Of a stretch of 64,000 nucleotides of DNA, positions 9,575 through 17,214 are shown piece by piece. The stretch is from positions 124,001 through 188,000 of the forward strand of contig NZ_WOTB01000003.1 in assembly GCF_011516835.1 (NCBI RefSeq), read 5' to 3'. The notes beneath the pieces were generated by a model that saw only the letters and a list, made by a program, of their open reading frames with translations, did no database searches and had not been told where the DNA came from. Source of the stretch: Acetobacter musti. Lineage in GTDB: Bacteria; Pseudomonadota; Alphaproteobacteria; Acetobacterales; Acetobacteraceae. The position numbers and the translations under genes were made by a program. The stretch's first letter is position 1, and each line of letters begins with the position of its first letter.

Positions 9575-9722
9575 TTACAGAAAAGACAGATTTAAATCGG
9601 GGTCACATGTTTAGGCTTGGAAAGTTACACGACCGGGCGTAAGCCCGGATTACAGTCTTCGCCGTAATTCTGTCGATGAAGGCTCCGCGTCATGCCCCCG
9701 GAAACGAGTTGACAGAAACCGC
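9575..9722 (+). promoter_or_regulatory. Structured 5' leader of the ClC gene, possible cis-regulatory RNA
   Basis: Three helices lie back to back just upstream of the ClC ATG: CCGGGC-GTAA-GCCCGG at 9633-9648 (perfect six-pair stem with a GNRA-type loop), ATTAC...GTAAT at 9649-9668 (five pairs, ten-base loop), and TCTGTC at 9669-9674 pairing with GACAGA at 9711-9716, which encloses a GC-rich 36-base segment with a possible ATGA/TCAT inner pairing. No linker separates them and there is no obvious ribosome binding site before the ATG. The arrangement suggests a folded regulatory RNA. It does not match the fluoride, TPP, cobalamin or yybP consensus that I know. Function is inference. Confidence 0.4.
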
Positions 9723-11087
9723 ATGTCTCCTGCTTCAGGCCGTATCAGACATTTTCGTGAAACTGCCCGCATCACGACAGCGGAATGGCGCCGGAAGCTG
9801 ATTTACTGGGGCGGTTCGATCATGGTTGGGATCGTCGCCGTTACTTTTGCCGAACTCGCTGACGATGCCGCGAAACTTCGCCATGTGGTTCTGACATGGA
9901 GCCCGTGGCTCATGCTGATTGTCACACCGGGCGGTCTTGCTCTTTCAATCTGGCTGACGCGGACCTTTTTCCGGGGGGCGCAGGGCAGCGGTATTCCGCA
10001 GGCTATTGCCTGCATGCATCTGTCCGATATCACGGTCGTCAACCGCGTTCTCTCCATCCGCATCGCTGCTGCGAAAATCATGCTCACCTGTCTGGGGCTT
10101 TTTTCAGGAGCTTCTATCGGCCGCGAAGGGCCGACGGTTCAGGTGGGCGCCGCTATTATGAACGCCGTCGGTCGTTTTACCTGGCTTGGTGACGCGGTTT
10201 CCCATCGCGCCCTTGTGCTGACCGGTGGCGCGGCCGGTGTTGCCGCTGCCTTTAATACTCCTCTTGCCGGCATTGTGTTCGGAATTGAGGAACTGGCTCA
10301 TTCCTTTGAGCAACGCACCAGCGGCGTCGTTCTTGCCGGTGTCGTTCTGGCTGGTGTGACAGCCATCGCTCTTGTCGGCAATTACTCCTATTTCGGTCAC
10401 ACGGACTCGATTGTACCGGTTGGCGCAAGCTGGGTGGCCGTGCTTGCCTGCGGGTTGCTGGGCGGTATTACCGGCGGCTCGTTCTCCGCTATTCTGATCC
10501 GGGCTTCTCGCGGCCTTCCCGGTACGGCCGGGCGGTTCATCGCGCAGCGTCCTGTCGCTTTTGCTGCTCTTTGTGGTCTTGTACTTGCGATAATCGGCCT
10601 CGCTTCCGGCGGGATGACTTATGGCACCGGGTATGCTCAGGCCAGAGCGATTATTCAGGGCGAGGAGCATTATCCGGCGTCCTATTTTATACTGAAATAC
10701 ATCGCAACCATTGTTTCTTACTGTTCCGGCATACCGGGCGGCCTGTTCGCGCCTTCTCTTTCAGTGGGAGCGGGTATGGGAGGCTGGGTAGCTCAGTTTC
10801 TGCCGCAGGCTTCGCCAGGCGCGGTCGTTCTTCTTGGGACTGTGGCCTATTTTTCTGCCGTGGTGCAGGCTCCGCTGACGGCGACTGTCATCGTCATGGA
10901 AATGTGCGACAATCAGCAGGTTACTCTTGCTCTTCTGGCGAGTTCGTTCCTGGCATTCGGTGTTTCCCGCATGATCTGTAAACAGCCACTCTACGGAGCG
11001 CTCGCGGAACGCTTTCTGCGCACGGTTTCGCCCGGCAGTGTTCCCCCTGTCCGGGAAAATGCGGATAAGAAAAAATATGTCGCGTAG
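9723..11087 (+). CDS. ClC-family chloride channel or H+/Cl- exchanger
   Basis: ClC proteins conduct or exchange anions across the inner membrane and in bacteria often help extreme acid resistance. The 454-residue product has about ten or more membrane helices and all three selectivity-filter motifs: GAQGSGIPQA near residue 90, GASIGREGPTVQ near 130, and SGIPGGLFAPSLSVGAGMG near 340. The GREGP motif is that of the chloride branch, unlike the fluoride branch. There is no C-terminal CBS domain. It follows the CDF pair on the same strand after 216 bases that hold the structured leader. Whether it is a channel or exchanger cannot be decided without alignment of the gating and proton glutamates. 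Confidence 0.93.
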   Translation: MSPASGRIRHFRETARITTAEWRRKLIYWGGSIMVGIVAVTFAELADDAAKLRHVVLTWSPWLMLIVTPGGLALSIWLTRTFFRGAQGSGIPQAIACMHLSDITVVNRVLSIRIAAAKIMLTCLGLFSGASIGREGPTVQVGAAIMNAVGRFTWLGDAVSHRALVLTGGAAGVAAAFNTPLAGIVFGIEELAHSFEQRTSGVVLAGVVLAGVTAIALVGNYSYFGHTDSIVPVGASWVAVLACGLLGGITGGSFSAILIRASRGLPGTAGRFIAQRPVAFAALCGLVLAIIGLASGGMTYGTGYAQARAIIQGEEHYPASYFILKYIATIVSYCSGIPGGLFAPSLSVGAGMGGWVAQFLPQASPGAVVLLGTVAYFSAVVQAPLTATVIVMEMCDNQQVTLALLASSFLAFGVSRMICKQPLYGALAERFLRTVSPGSVPPVRENADKKKYVA

Positions 11088-11118
11088 CAGTAATGTTATG
11101 ACATGACGGCTCGTCAGG

Positions 11119-11844
11119 TCAGGAACTGATAATTGTTGATTTTGCGTGCTCGTTCTTTGTGATGCAGAGCGCGGGAAAGCTCACGAATGATGCCAGACTC
11201 TCGTAATGCTCGCTCATGACATGATCGAGAGAGGTGTTGAAGAGCGTATCGTGAGTGCGGAAGTGGTATCTCTTCTTATTATGCAGAGGCAGGCAGACAT
11301 CGAGCATACGACGGGCTCCCTTCGGTGATATGGCGTAACCGCAGATGCCGAGCGTATGATAGAGCCGGAATGGTAAAGACCGGACGTCAAGCTTTCTGAA
11401 TTTTTCAGCGCCGAGGCGAACAAGTGTTTCGTTGAATCTGGCGACGCAGTAAGTGACGTCCGGCAGCAGTTCAAATGTCAGGCTGATATCGGCATTACTT
11501 CCCCAGAGGATGATGTCCCAGTCCTCCGGCAGCTCTGACAGGATTTTCTCCGACTGGGAAATGAAATTCCGGCAAAGCATGGCGTCGTCCTCAAAGATGC
11601 AGGCTGGCTCGTCATTTTCCAGGACAGCATTCCAGAGCAGGATATGAGACATCGCCGAACCGAGCGCGCCTTTCGAGTAGGACAGGTCGGGCTTCATGAT
11701 CCCGCCCGCGATCAGTTCTTCCCGGTCAAGAGTGGTGCCTTCCACAGCGCTGAAACGACGAATATCATCGATATGTGCATTGGCGTTCCGGAACTCTTTC
11801 AGCCGCTCTGTGTCACAGTCCCGGTTGATGACCACAAGTTTCAC
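11119..11844 (-). CDS. Glycosyltransferase family 25 (LPS-type)
   Basis: GT25 enzymes transfer galactose or related sugars onto lipooligosaccharide cores. The 241-residue protein starts MKLVVINRDCDTERL, has the ALGSAMSHILLWNAVLEND segment, and the acidic CIFEDDAMLC motif near residue 82 that binds metal and nucleotide sugar, followed by the DWDIILWGS strand and the CGYAISPKGARRML motif. The start codon is GTG (11842-11844) with GAGG just upstream. It diverges from the FkbM-like methyltransferase, which suggests a shared role in surface glycan decoration. Confidence 0.88.
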   Translation of the reverse strand: MKLVVINRDCDTERLKEFRNANAHIDDIRRFSAVEGTTLDREELIAGGIMKPDLSYSKGALGSAMSHILLWNAVLENDEPACIFEDDAMLCRNFISQSEKILSELPEDWDIILWGSNADISLTFELLPDVTYCVARFNETLVRLGAEKFRKLDVRSLPFRLYHTLGICGYAISPKGARRMLDVCLPLHNKKRYHFRTHDTLFNTSLDHVMSEHYESLASFVSFPALCITKNEHAKSTIISS

Positions 11845-12127
11845 GCTTCCTCGCCCGTCCCGTCAGTTGTTCTCAGGGAATAGTCACAGGGAGTGTTTAA
11901 GACGCCGATAACAGGAACGGCGTTCGTTTCTGTTCGCCGGCAATGCGTCACGACTACGTGAAACATTGCCGGGACCAGCCGCTTTGCGTTGCCGGCTCGT
12001 TCTTTCCCGACTGTCAGCCTCACCGGATCGGGGTCAGGCCATCCGGCTCTGCAGAGGCGGCGAGGTTTTGCGGTTTCGAGACAATGCGTTACCATCTGGA
12101 AACAGAGTCCGGGACCGGGGAAGCGTT

Positions 12128-13219
12128 ATGCCGCGAACGATACTACCCGGCGATGCGACCGGTGAGTTTTTTCGGGAAATCGGTGGAACAATGCGTCATG
12201 TCGCCATGGCACTGGCTTTGCGTATTCCTCCGCTTCGTCGTCTGCATACGCAGAGAGATACGCTTGTCAGGGAGCGTGATGCTATCCAGGCCCGGCTGGA
12301 TCTCGAACGGGTCAGATGCGCCGGAACGGAAGCAAGAACTCCGTTCTGGTTCTACAACAGCGCCTTTGACGCCATTGCTCTCATGAAAAAATATCAGGCG
12401 GCGGATGTACCGCCGAAGGCCGGGCATCTCGGCAATTATCTCGGTGTTTATACGCACATACGCTTCTTTCCCGGCATCCTCGACTGCCGGGAAGGTCAGG
12501 TGGATGCCGGTCTTCCCCTGCCCGCAAACTGGCATACCGACATTGTCGAATGGGGAGCTGCCCTGCGAGCCGTCGATCTGTCCGGTCCGGTATTTACTGT
12601 CATGGAGCTTGGTTGCGGCTGGGGCTGCTGGCTTAACAATACCGGGGCCGCCGCGCGGCGCGCGGGGAAGAAGGTCAGACTGATCGGGATCGAGGGCGAA
12701 CCTGTCTACGTGGACTTCGCCAGAGAGGCCTGCGCGACAAATGGTTTTCAGCCTGATGAAGTCACCATTATCCATGGCGTCGCCGCCAGTCGCAAAGGCG
12801 CCGCTCTCTTCCCGACGCAGACTGTTGAAGGTGCGTCCTGGGGGCTCGAACCTGTCTTTGGGGCCTCAGAGCAGCAGCGCCGGGAAGCCGCAGTCAGCGG
12901 CTCGCACGTCGAAGTGCCGATGCTGCCGCTCTCTGATCTCATTCCCGAAGGTATGTCTCTCGATCTGCTCCACATGGATATCCAGGGCGGAGAGGCCGAT
13001 TTCGTCAGAGACTGTATCGCCACGCTGAACCGGTCTGTCGCTTATCTCGTCATCGGCACTCATTCACGCGAGATTGAAGGTCAGCTCTTCCACCTTCTCT
13101 CCGGAGCCGGCTGGATACCGGAGATCGAGCGTCCCTGCATCTTCACGCTGAATGGCAAAGAGTGTTTCACAACCGTTGACGGGGTGCAGGGCTGGAGAAA
13201 TCCGGCATTACGGCCGTAA
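12128..13219 (+). CDS. FkbM-like SAM-dependent methyltransferase
   Basis: A 363-residue protein. A short coiled-coil-like stretch (about residues 38-62, QRDTLVRERDAIQARL) precedes the SAM-binding domain with motif I VMELGCGWGCWL near residue 157, RLIGIEGEPVYVDFA, and the FkbM-type LDLLHMDIQGGEADFV motif near 275. FkbM proteins O-methylate sugars or natural products; proximity to a GT25 gene points to a glycan. ATG at 12128 has GGGGAAG about seven bases before it; the frame is open to 11966 but the upstream residues look non-coding. The acceptor is unknown. Confidence 0.82.
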   Translation: MPRTILPGDATGEFFREIGGTMRHVAMALALRIPPLRRLHTQRDTLVRERDAIQARLDLERVRCAGTEARTPFWFYNSAFDAIALMKKYQAADVPPKAGHLGNYLGVYTHIRFFPGILDCREGQVDAGLPLPANWHTDIVEWGAALRAVDLSGPVFTVMELGCGWGCWLNNTGAAARRAGKKVRLIGIEGEPVYVDFAREACATNGFQPDEVTIIHGVAASRKGAALFPTQTVEGASWGLEPVFGASEQQRREAAVSGSHVEVPMLPLSDLIPEGMSLDLLHMDIQGGEADFVRDCIATLNRSVAYLVIGTHSREIEGQLFHLLSGAGWIPEIERPCIFTLNGKECFTTVDGVQGWRNPALRP

Positions 13220-13232
13220 GTCCCGTGGATTT

Positions 13233-14594
13233 CTAAAGCGACATCCCCAGATGCAGTCCGAAGATCAGTGCGTCCTGAACTTTCCGGCCCGAGATCGTAT
13301 CGTAAACGCCGCCGCTCGGATTGATCAGGCCCTGCATGTCGGGCTGCACGGACAGCCAGGACAGTGCCTGCCATGTGTAGGTCAGCTCAATATGATACTC
13401 ATTCACTAGGGATTTTGAACTGCCGTCCGGTCTTTGTGCCGTCACATAGCGACCAGGCGCCGCGTAGCCGAACCCCAGCCCCAGACTGTCTCCCTTGCGG
13501 TGAAACGGATCCACAAGCACGATCCCGGCATCCAGTGAGGCCGCGATCTGGTTTCTGTCCGAGAGCCCGGTATAATCCCAGCGCACAAAGCCTTTCAGTG
13601 TGCCCTCACCGGTGTTTTTCACCAGGGTATGATCGAGGGTCATGTAAACGGCCCAGTTGCCGCGACGGTTCACCGAAGGATCGGCCTGAAGTGGAAACGG
13701 TCCGGTATCGGCAAAGAAACCGGCCTTCCATGTGCCTTCATGCCCGAAAAAACTGACGTCCCGGTCCAGTTCCCCGATCACGAACGTTCCGGTGCCAAAC
13801 CAGAATTTCGTGCCGCTCGGGTCCTGGTTCTGATTCCACGGATCCGTAGGGTTAGTGAACCGCCGCGCGCCCGTGGCGTTGTCATCCGAAACAGCCAGTC
13901 TGAGCAGCCATTTTTTTGCGAAAGCGATATTGATCCGCACCGCCGGGGACGCCACCGGGGAGGCCGGTCCCTGATCGTAGAGATTGTTGCTCGGCAACAT
14001 TGGCCAGCCGAATGACCCATTGAGAAAATTCTGCGCTGTATCGCTGACCATGAAGTCCGAGCTGAGATCGAGTTTGCCGATCCGCAGCGAAAAACGGTTA
14101 TCTCTGCTGTGCCAGTTGTAAGCCAGTTCATACAGACGCAGATTCGGATCGGCCTCGCTCGTGGAGGTCTGGTTGAATGCGTAAAGCGGATAGTTACTGA
14201 AAGGTTTGCCGCGAATGTCCATCGCGCTGATCTCAAATGTCCCCCAGGCGCCGTCCGCCGTGCTCATTCCCGCCAGCCGCGCGGGATCAAGCGTCAGATC
14301 CACCGTCGTTGCGCCGATATAATGTTCCGACGGTCTGGCGCCTCCGCGTGGAATGCCCCAGACTTCCTCGGCGTCTGACACGCTTACGCCGACACCGGCC
14401 TTCGCCCATTTCTGCTTCAGTTCGTTCCAGCCAAAAGGATCGTCAATACTGAAACGATCCTCCGCCTGAGCGAGCCCCGCGAAAACTGTCCCGGAAAGAG
14501 CGAACGCCGCGCCGGAACGAAATAAAAACCGGTGCAGACATAATACGGAACGTAGAACTGACCATCTCCCCATCAGACAGACCGGAACCGGCAC
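13233..14594 (-). CDS. Carbohydrate-selective porin, OprB-like
   Basis: A 453-residue outer-membrane protein. The N-terminal signal peptide ends near FAGLAQA-ED. The mature part carries OprB-type features: DPFGWNELKQKWAKAGV, the LRLYELAYNWHSRDNRFSLRIGK-type strand, NGSFGWPMLPSNNLYDQGP, GLGFGYAAPG, and the final ELTYTWQALSWLSVQPD with IFGLHLGMSL as last strand. OprB porins import glucose and other sugars, which suits an organism oxidising sugars in the periplasm. The frame starts with GTG (14592-14594) behind an AGGA site; an ATG seven codons later is an alternative. It is convergent with the methyltransferase gene. Confidence 0.88.
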   Translation of the reverse strand: MPVPVCLMGRWSVLRSVLCLHRFLFRSGAAFALSGTVFAGLAQAEDRFSIDDPFGWNELKQKWAKAGVGVSVSDAEEVWGIPRGGARPSEHYIGATTVDLTLDPARLAGMSTADGAWGTFEISAMDIRGKPFSNYPLYAFNQTSTSEADPNLRLYELAYNWHSRDNRFSLRIGKLDLSSDFMVSDTAQNFLNGSFGWPMLPSNNLYDQGPASPVASPAVRINIAFAKKWLLRLAVSDDNATGARRFTNPTDPWNQNQDPSGTKFWFGTGTFVIGELDRDVSFFGHEGTWKAGFFADTGPFPLQADPSVNRRGNWAVYMTLDHTLVKNTGEGTLKGFVRWDYTGLSDRNQIAASLDAGIVLVDPFHRKGDSLGLGFGYAAPGRYVTAQRPDGSSKSLVNEYHIELTYTWQALSWLSVQPDMQGLINPSGGVYDTISGRKVQDALIFGLHLGMSL

Positions 14595-14655
14595 ATCACA
14601 CCGGTCCTGCGTCCCGGACCTGTCCGCGATATATCACATCGGAAAGGAGAAACGC

Positions 14656-15078
14656 ATGAGACAGGCCACGCATCGCCTGACCATCAGAACCGGTGGTAAA
14701 GGCCTCATTCCCATCACACACTTCGTCACGGACTGGATCACGGAAACCGGCATCGTTACCGGCCTGCTCACCGTCTGGTGTCCGCACACCTCCTGCTCGC
14801 TCACCGTTCAGGAGAACGCTGATCCCACCGTGCGGGAGGACATTGCCCGCTTCTTCGAGAGTCTCGTTCCGGAACAGGCCGGACGTTACGTCCATTCTTA
14901 CGAAGGTCCGGACGACATGCCCGCTCATCTGCGCACCATGCTGACGCAGTCCGGACTTTCCATTCCGGTCATTGACGGTGAACCCACATTTGGCGTGTGG
15001 CAGGGGCTCTATCTTTTTGAACATCGTCGTGCATCGCATCACAGGGAGATCGTACTGCATCTGATGGGTGAGGAGTAG
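14656..15078 (+). CDS. YjbQ-family protein (UPF0047)
   Basis: A 140-residue protein of the YjbQ/UPF0047 family, some members of which show weak thiamine phosphate synthase activity in vitro; the physiological role is unsettled. Conserved parts are CPHTSCSLTVQENADP near residue 42, the HSYEGPDDMPAHL segment with the acidic/His cluster, and WQGLYLFEHR near the C-terminus. The ATG has a strong GGAAAGGAGAA ribosome site. It diverges from the porin and stands alone, with a 208-base gap after it in which I see nothing. Confidence 0.9.
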   Translation: MRQATHRLTIRTGGKGLIPITHFVTDWITETGIVTGLLTVWCPHTSCSLTVQENADPTVREDIARFFESLVPEQAGRYVHSYEGPDDMPAHLRTMLTQSGLSIPVIDGEPTFGVWQGLYLFEHRRASHHREIVLHLMGEE

Positions 15079-15286
15079 GACAACCTTTGCCCGTCGGGGG
15101 CACATCCCTCTGCGCGGGCCGGTCGCGGGATGCAGGAGATCCAGGTGTGTATGACGGCTTCCGCGCGCTGCGCGCAGACTATCCGACGGAACTGAATTTC
15201 CGCTCCCGGGTCATCAGGATGATCGTGTGAAGCGGAAACTTCATCGGACTGTCAAAATCCGGCGGACCGTGAGGGGGTGTCTGCCC

Positions 15287-15838
15287 TCAGTGTTTTTCCA
15301 TGCGATCATCTCCAGGGCGCACGGAAGCAGCCGGAGCGGCGGTTACCGCAGGTTCATTCACGGAAATGACGGCTTCGTTAGCGATCGAGACCACATCCGT
15401 TGGCCGGTCGGCATTTTCCTGTTCTGTCTGTGCGATTCCTGTCGTCATTGCACGCAGCCGCGCCACTTCTTCCCGCACATCGCTGAGAATTTCGACCAGC
15501 GCCGCGTGATCTTCGGCGGCGCGCTGGTCCGATCCGCGTGTCAGGATGGCGTTTCCCACCATCAGCGCCGGAAGCGCCACAAGCTGGATCGAGTTGCTTA
15601 CGTACAGCAAAGGCCCCTGCCATGTCGGTTCCAGGACGGGGATCAGCGAAAACAGGAAGAATGCGTAAACGCACCAGATACTGCCAAATATCACCGTCAT
15701 TCGTACGGCGAGATGGTCATTAAAGCGGTCAAGCAGACCGGGCTCGCCGGGGGATGAATCAGATCTGCGCCGGTCCCGGTAGAACCAGCTGAGAGGTCTC
15801 CACGTATGGCGGGATTTCACAACGACAGGTCCGTTCAT
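15287..15838 (-). CDS. Uncharacterised two-helix membrane protein
   Basis: This 183-residue protein has two hydrophobic helices (about residues 47-67, MTVIFGSIWCVYAFFLFSLI, and 75-97) after a basic N-terminus with FYRDRRRSD, then an acidic, helix-prone segment (DQRAAEDHAALVEILSDVREEVARL) that may form a coiled coil, and a low-complexity Ala/Val/Pro tail. It resembles small inner-membrane proteins of the DUF1003 type in topology, but I cannot assign it firmly. The ATG is clear. It lies alone between YjbQ and a GT4 glycosyltransferase. Confidence 0.65.
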   Translation of the reverse strand: MNGPVVVKSRHTWRPLSWFYRDRRRSDSSPGEPGLLDRFNDHLAVRMTVIFGSIWCVYAFFLFSLIPVLEPTWQGPLLYVSNSIQLVALPALMVGNAILTRGSDQRAAEDHAALVEILSDVREEVARLRAMTTGIAQTEQENADRPTDVVSIANEAVISVNEPAVTAAPAASVRPGDDRMEKH

Positions 15839-15976
15839 GAATCAGTCAGGCAGAAGTGCCGATAACATCGTTTCCTGTTTCATGAGGTGGGGTCAACAGA
15901 ATTGCCGGCATGACAGTCATCCGCCATCGTGTCTGCGATGCCATTCCGCATCGCTGAATATGGCTGCGGGACGCAT

Positions 15977-17008
15977 TCAGGGTTTACGGGCATCGATCAG
16001 AGTCTGATAAATTGCCAGATAATCATCGGCCATCCGGCGCGCTGTGAAGCGCCGCTCGAATTCGCGTCTGATCGTCGCATGGTCCAGAGCCTCGACACCG
16101 GGATAGGCTGCGATCGCCTCCTGTTCGTCGGAAACGACCGCACCTGTCACACCATCTTCCAGCACTTCGGGAACCGAGCCGTGCCGGAAGGCGATGACCG
16201 GTGTTCCGCAGGCCATCGCCTCGATCATGACGAGGCCGAATGGCTCCGGCCAGTCTATCGGCATCAGGAGCGCCCGCGCGCCGGACAGGAAGGCGGGTTT
16301 CTGCCGATCGTTGATCTCGCCGATCAGTTCCACGCCTTCGCCCAGCATCGGCACGATTTCACGCTCGAAATACTCGGCGTCCACCTTATCGATTTTTGCC
16401 GCGATCTTAAGCGGAACACCGACTGCCCGTGCAATCCGGATTGCCTTATCCACGCCTTTTTCCGGGCAGATCCTGCCGAGGAAAGCAAGATAGTCACGCG
16501 GCCCGGGCAATGGCGTGAGCAGATTTTCCGGAAGGCCGTGCAGGACCGTTCCGACATAATGGGCCTGGGGCAGTGGCAGTCGCTGATTATTTGAAATCGA
16601 CACGATCGGCACGTGAGGAAACGCGTCGAAAACAGGCTGCAGTTCCATCAGATCGAGCCGCCCGTGCATTGTTGTGACAAAAGGTGTCTTCTGGCGGCTG
16701 AAATGGGTAAAGGGCCAGTAATCCATATGAAAATGCATAATATCGAACTGGTCGGCGAGCCGCGCGACGTGTTCCATGAGGAGCATGTGCGGCGCGATCG
16801 GATCGCGGATCGCAGGGTCCAGCCGCAGGGCCCGGGGCCAGACTGCGTCCAGAGTTGCTGTCGTCACGCTGTCGCCGCTCGCAAAAAGCGTTACGTCATG
16901 GCCGAGAGCTACGAGTTCGTCCGTCAGATACGAGACGACGCGCTCCGTGCCACCGTAAAGTTTCGGAGGTACAGCCTCATGAAGAGGGGCTATCTGGGCG
17001 ATACGCAT
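15977..17008 (-). CDS. Glycosyltransferase family 4
   Basis: A 343-residue GT-B enzyme. The N-terminal domain begins MRIAQIAPLHEAVPP and has the glycine-rich acceptor loop LYGGTERVVSYL; the C-terminal domain has YLAFLGRICPEKGVDKAI, the WPEPFGLVMIEAMACGTPV donor-binding EX7E motif, and AFRHGSVPEVLEDGVTGAVV. These are hallmarks of retaining GT4 enzymes. Donor and acceptor cannot be read; glucosyl or mannosyl transfer in cell-surface or storage glycans is usual. It is divergent from the ABC exporter with 200 bases between. Confidence 0.9.
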   Translation of the reverse strand: MRIAQIAPLHEAVPPKLYGGTERVVSYLTDELVALGHDVTLFASGDSVTTATLDAVWPRALRLDPAIRDPIAPHMLLMEHVARLADQFDIMHFHMDYWPFTHFSRQKTPFVTTMHGRLDLMELQPVFDAFPHVPIVSISNNQRLPLPQAHYVGTVLHGLPENLLTPLPGPRDYLAFLGRICPEKGVDKAIRIARAVGVPLKIAAKIDKVDAEYFEREIVPMLGEGVELIGEINDRQKPAFLSGARALLMPIDWPEPFGLVMIEAMACGTPVIAFRHGSVPEVLEDGVTGAVVSDEQEAIAAYPGVEALDHATIRREFERRFTARRMADDYLAIYQTLIDARKP

Positions 17009-17196
17009 GAGCCAGTGAACTCCGGTCTTATTCTGTTGCAGCGGAATGGTGCCTGCGTAATATCAATACAGGCACTGTTTCCACCTGCACACCTGAAAGA
17101 TACGTGACGATCACGCTGCTCATCGCCTCCTGCTCTCGCTTTCCTCATGTGTTGCAAACGCCTACACTGATGAAAAGTTACAGAGTGGAGCTACGC

Positions 17197-17214
17197 ATGG
17201 GTGCCCACGCGTGA
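17197..17214 (+). CDS. Possible five-residue leader ORF coupled to the ABC exporter
   Basis: An ATG at 17197 with GTGGAG six bases upstream opens a five-codon frame (MGAHA) that stops at the TGA at 17212-17214. That stop overlaps the GTG start of the ABC exporter at 17211 in a GTGA arrangement. The exporter GTG has no ribosome site of its own. This looks like termination-reinitiation coupling, although chance cannot be excluded for so short a frame. Confidence 0.35.
   Translation: MGAHA

Noticed and set aside
9575-9722. Fluoride riboswitch in front of the ClC gene.
   Set aside because: The consensus beginning GGxGAUGG with the downstream GCUGAUG...CCU element is not present, and the protein has the chloride-type GREGP filter.
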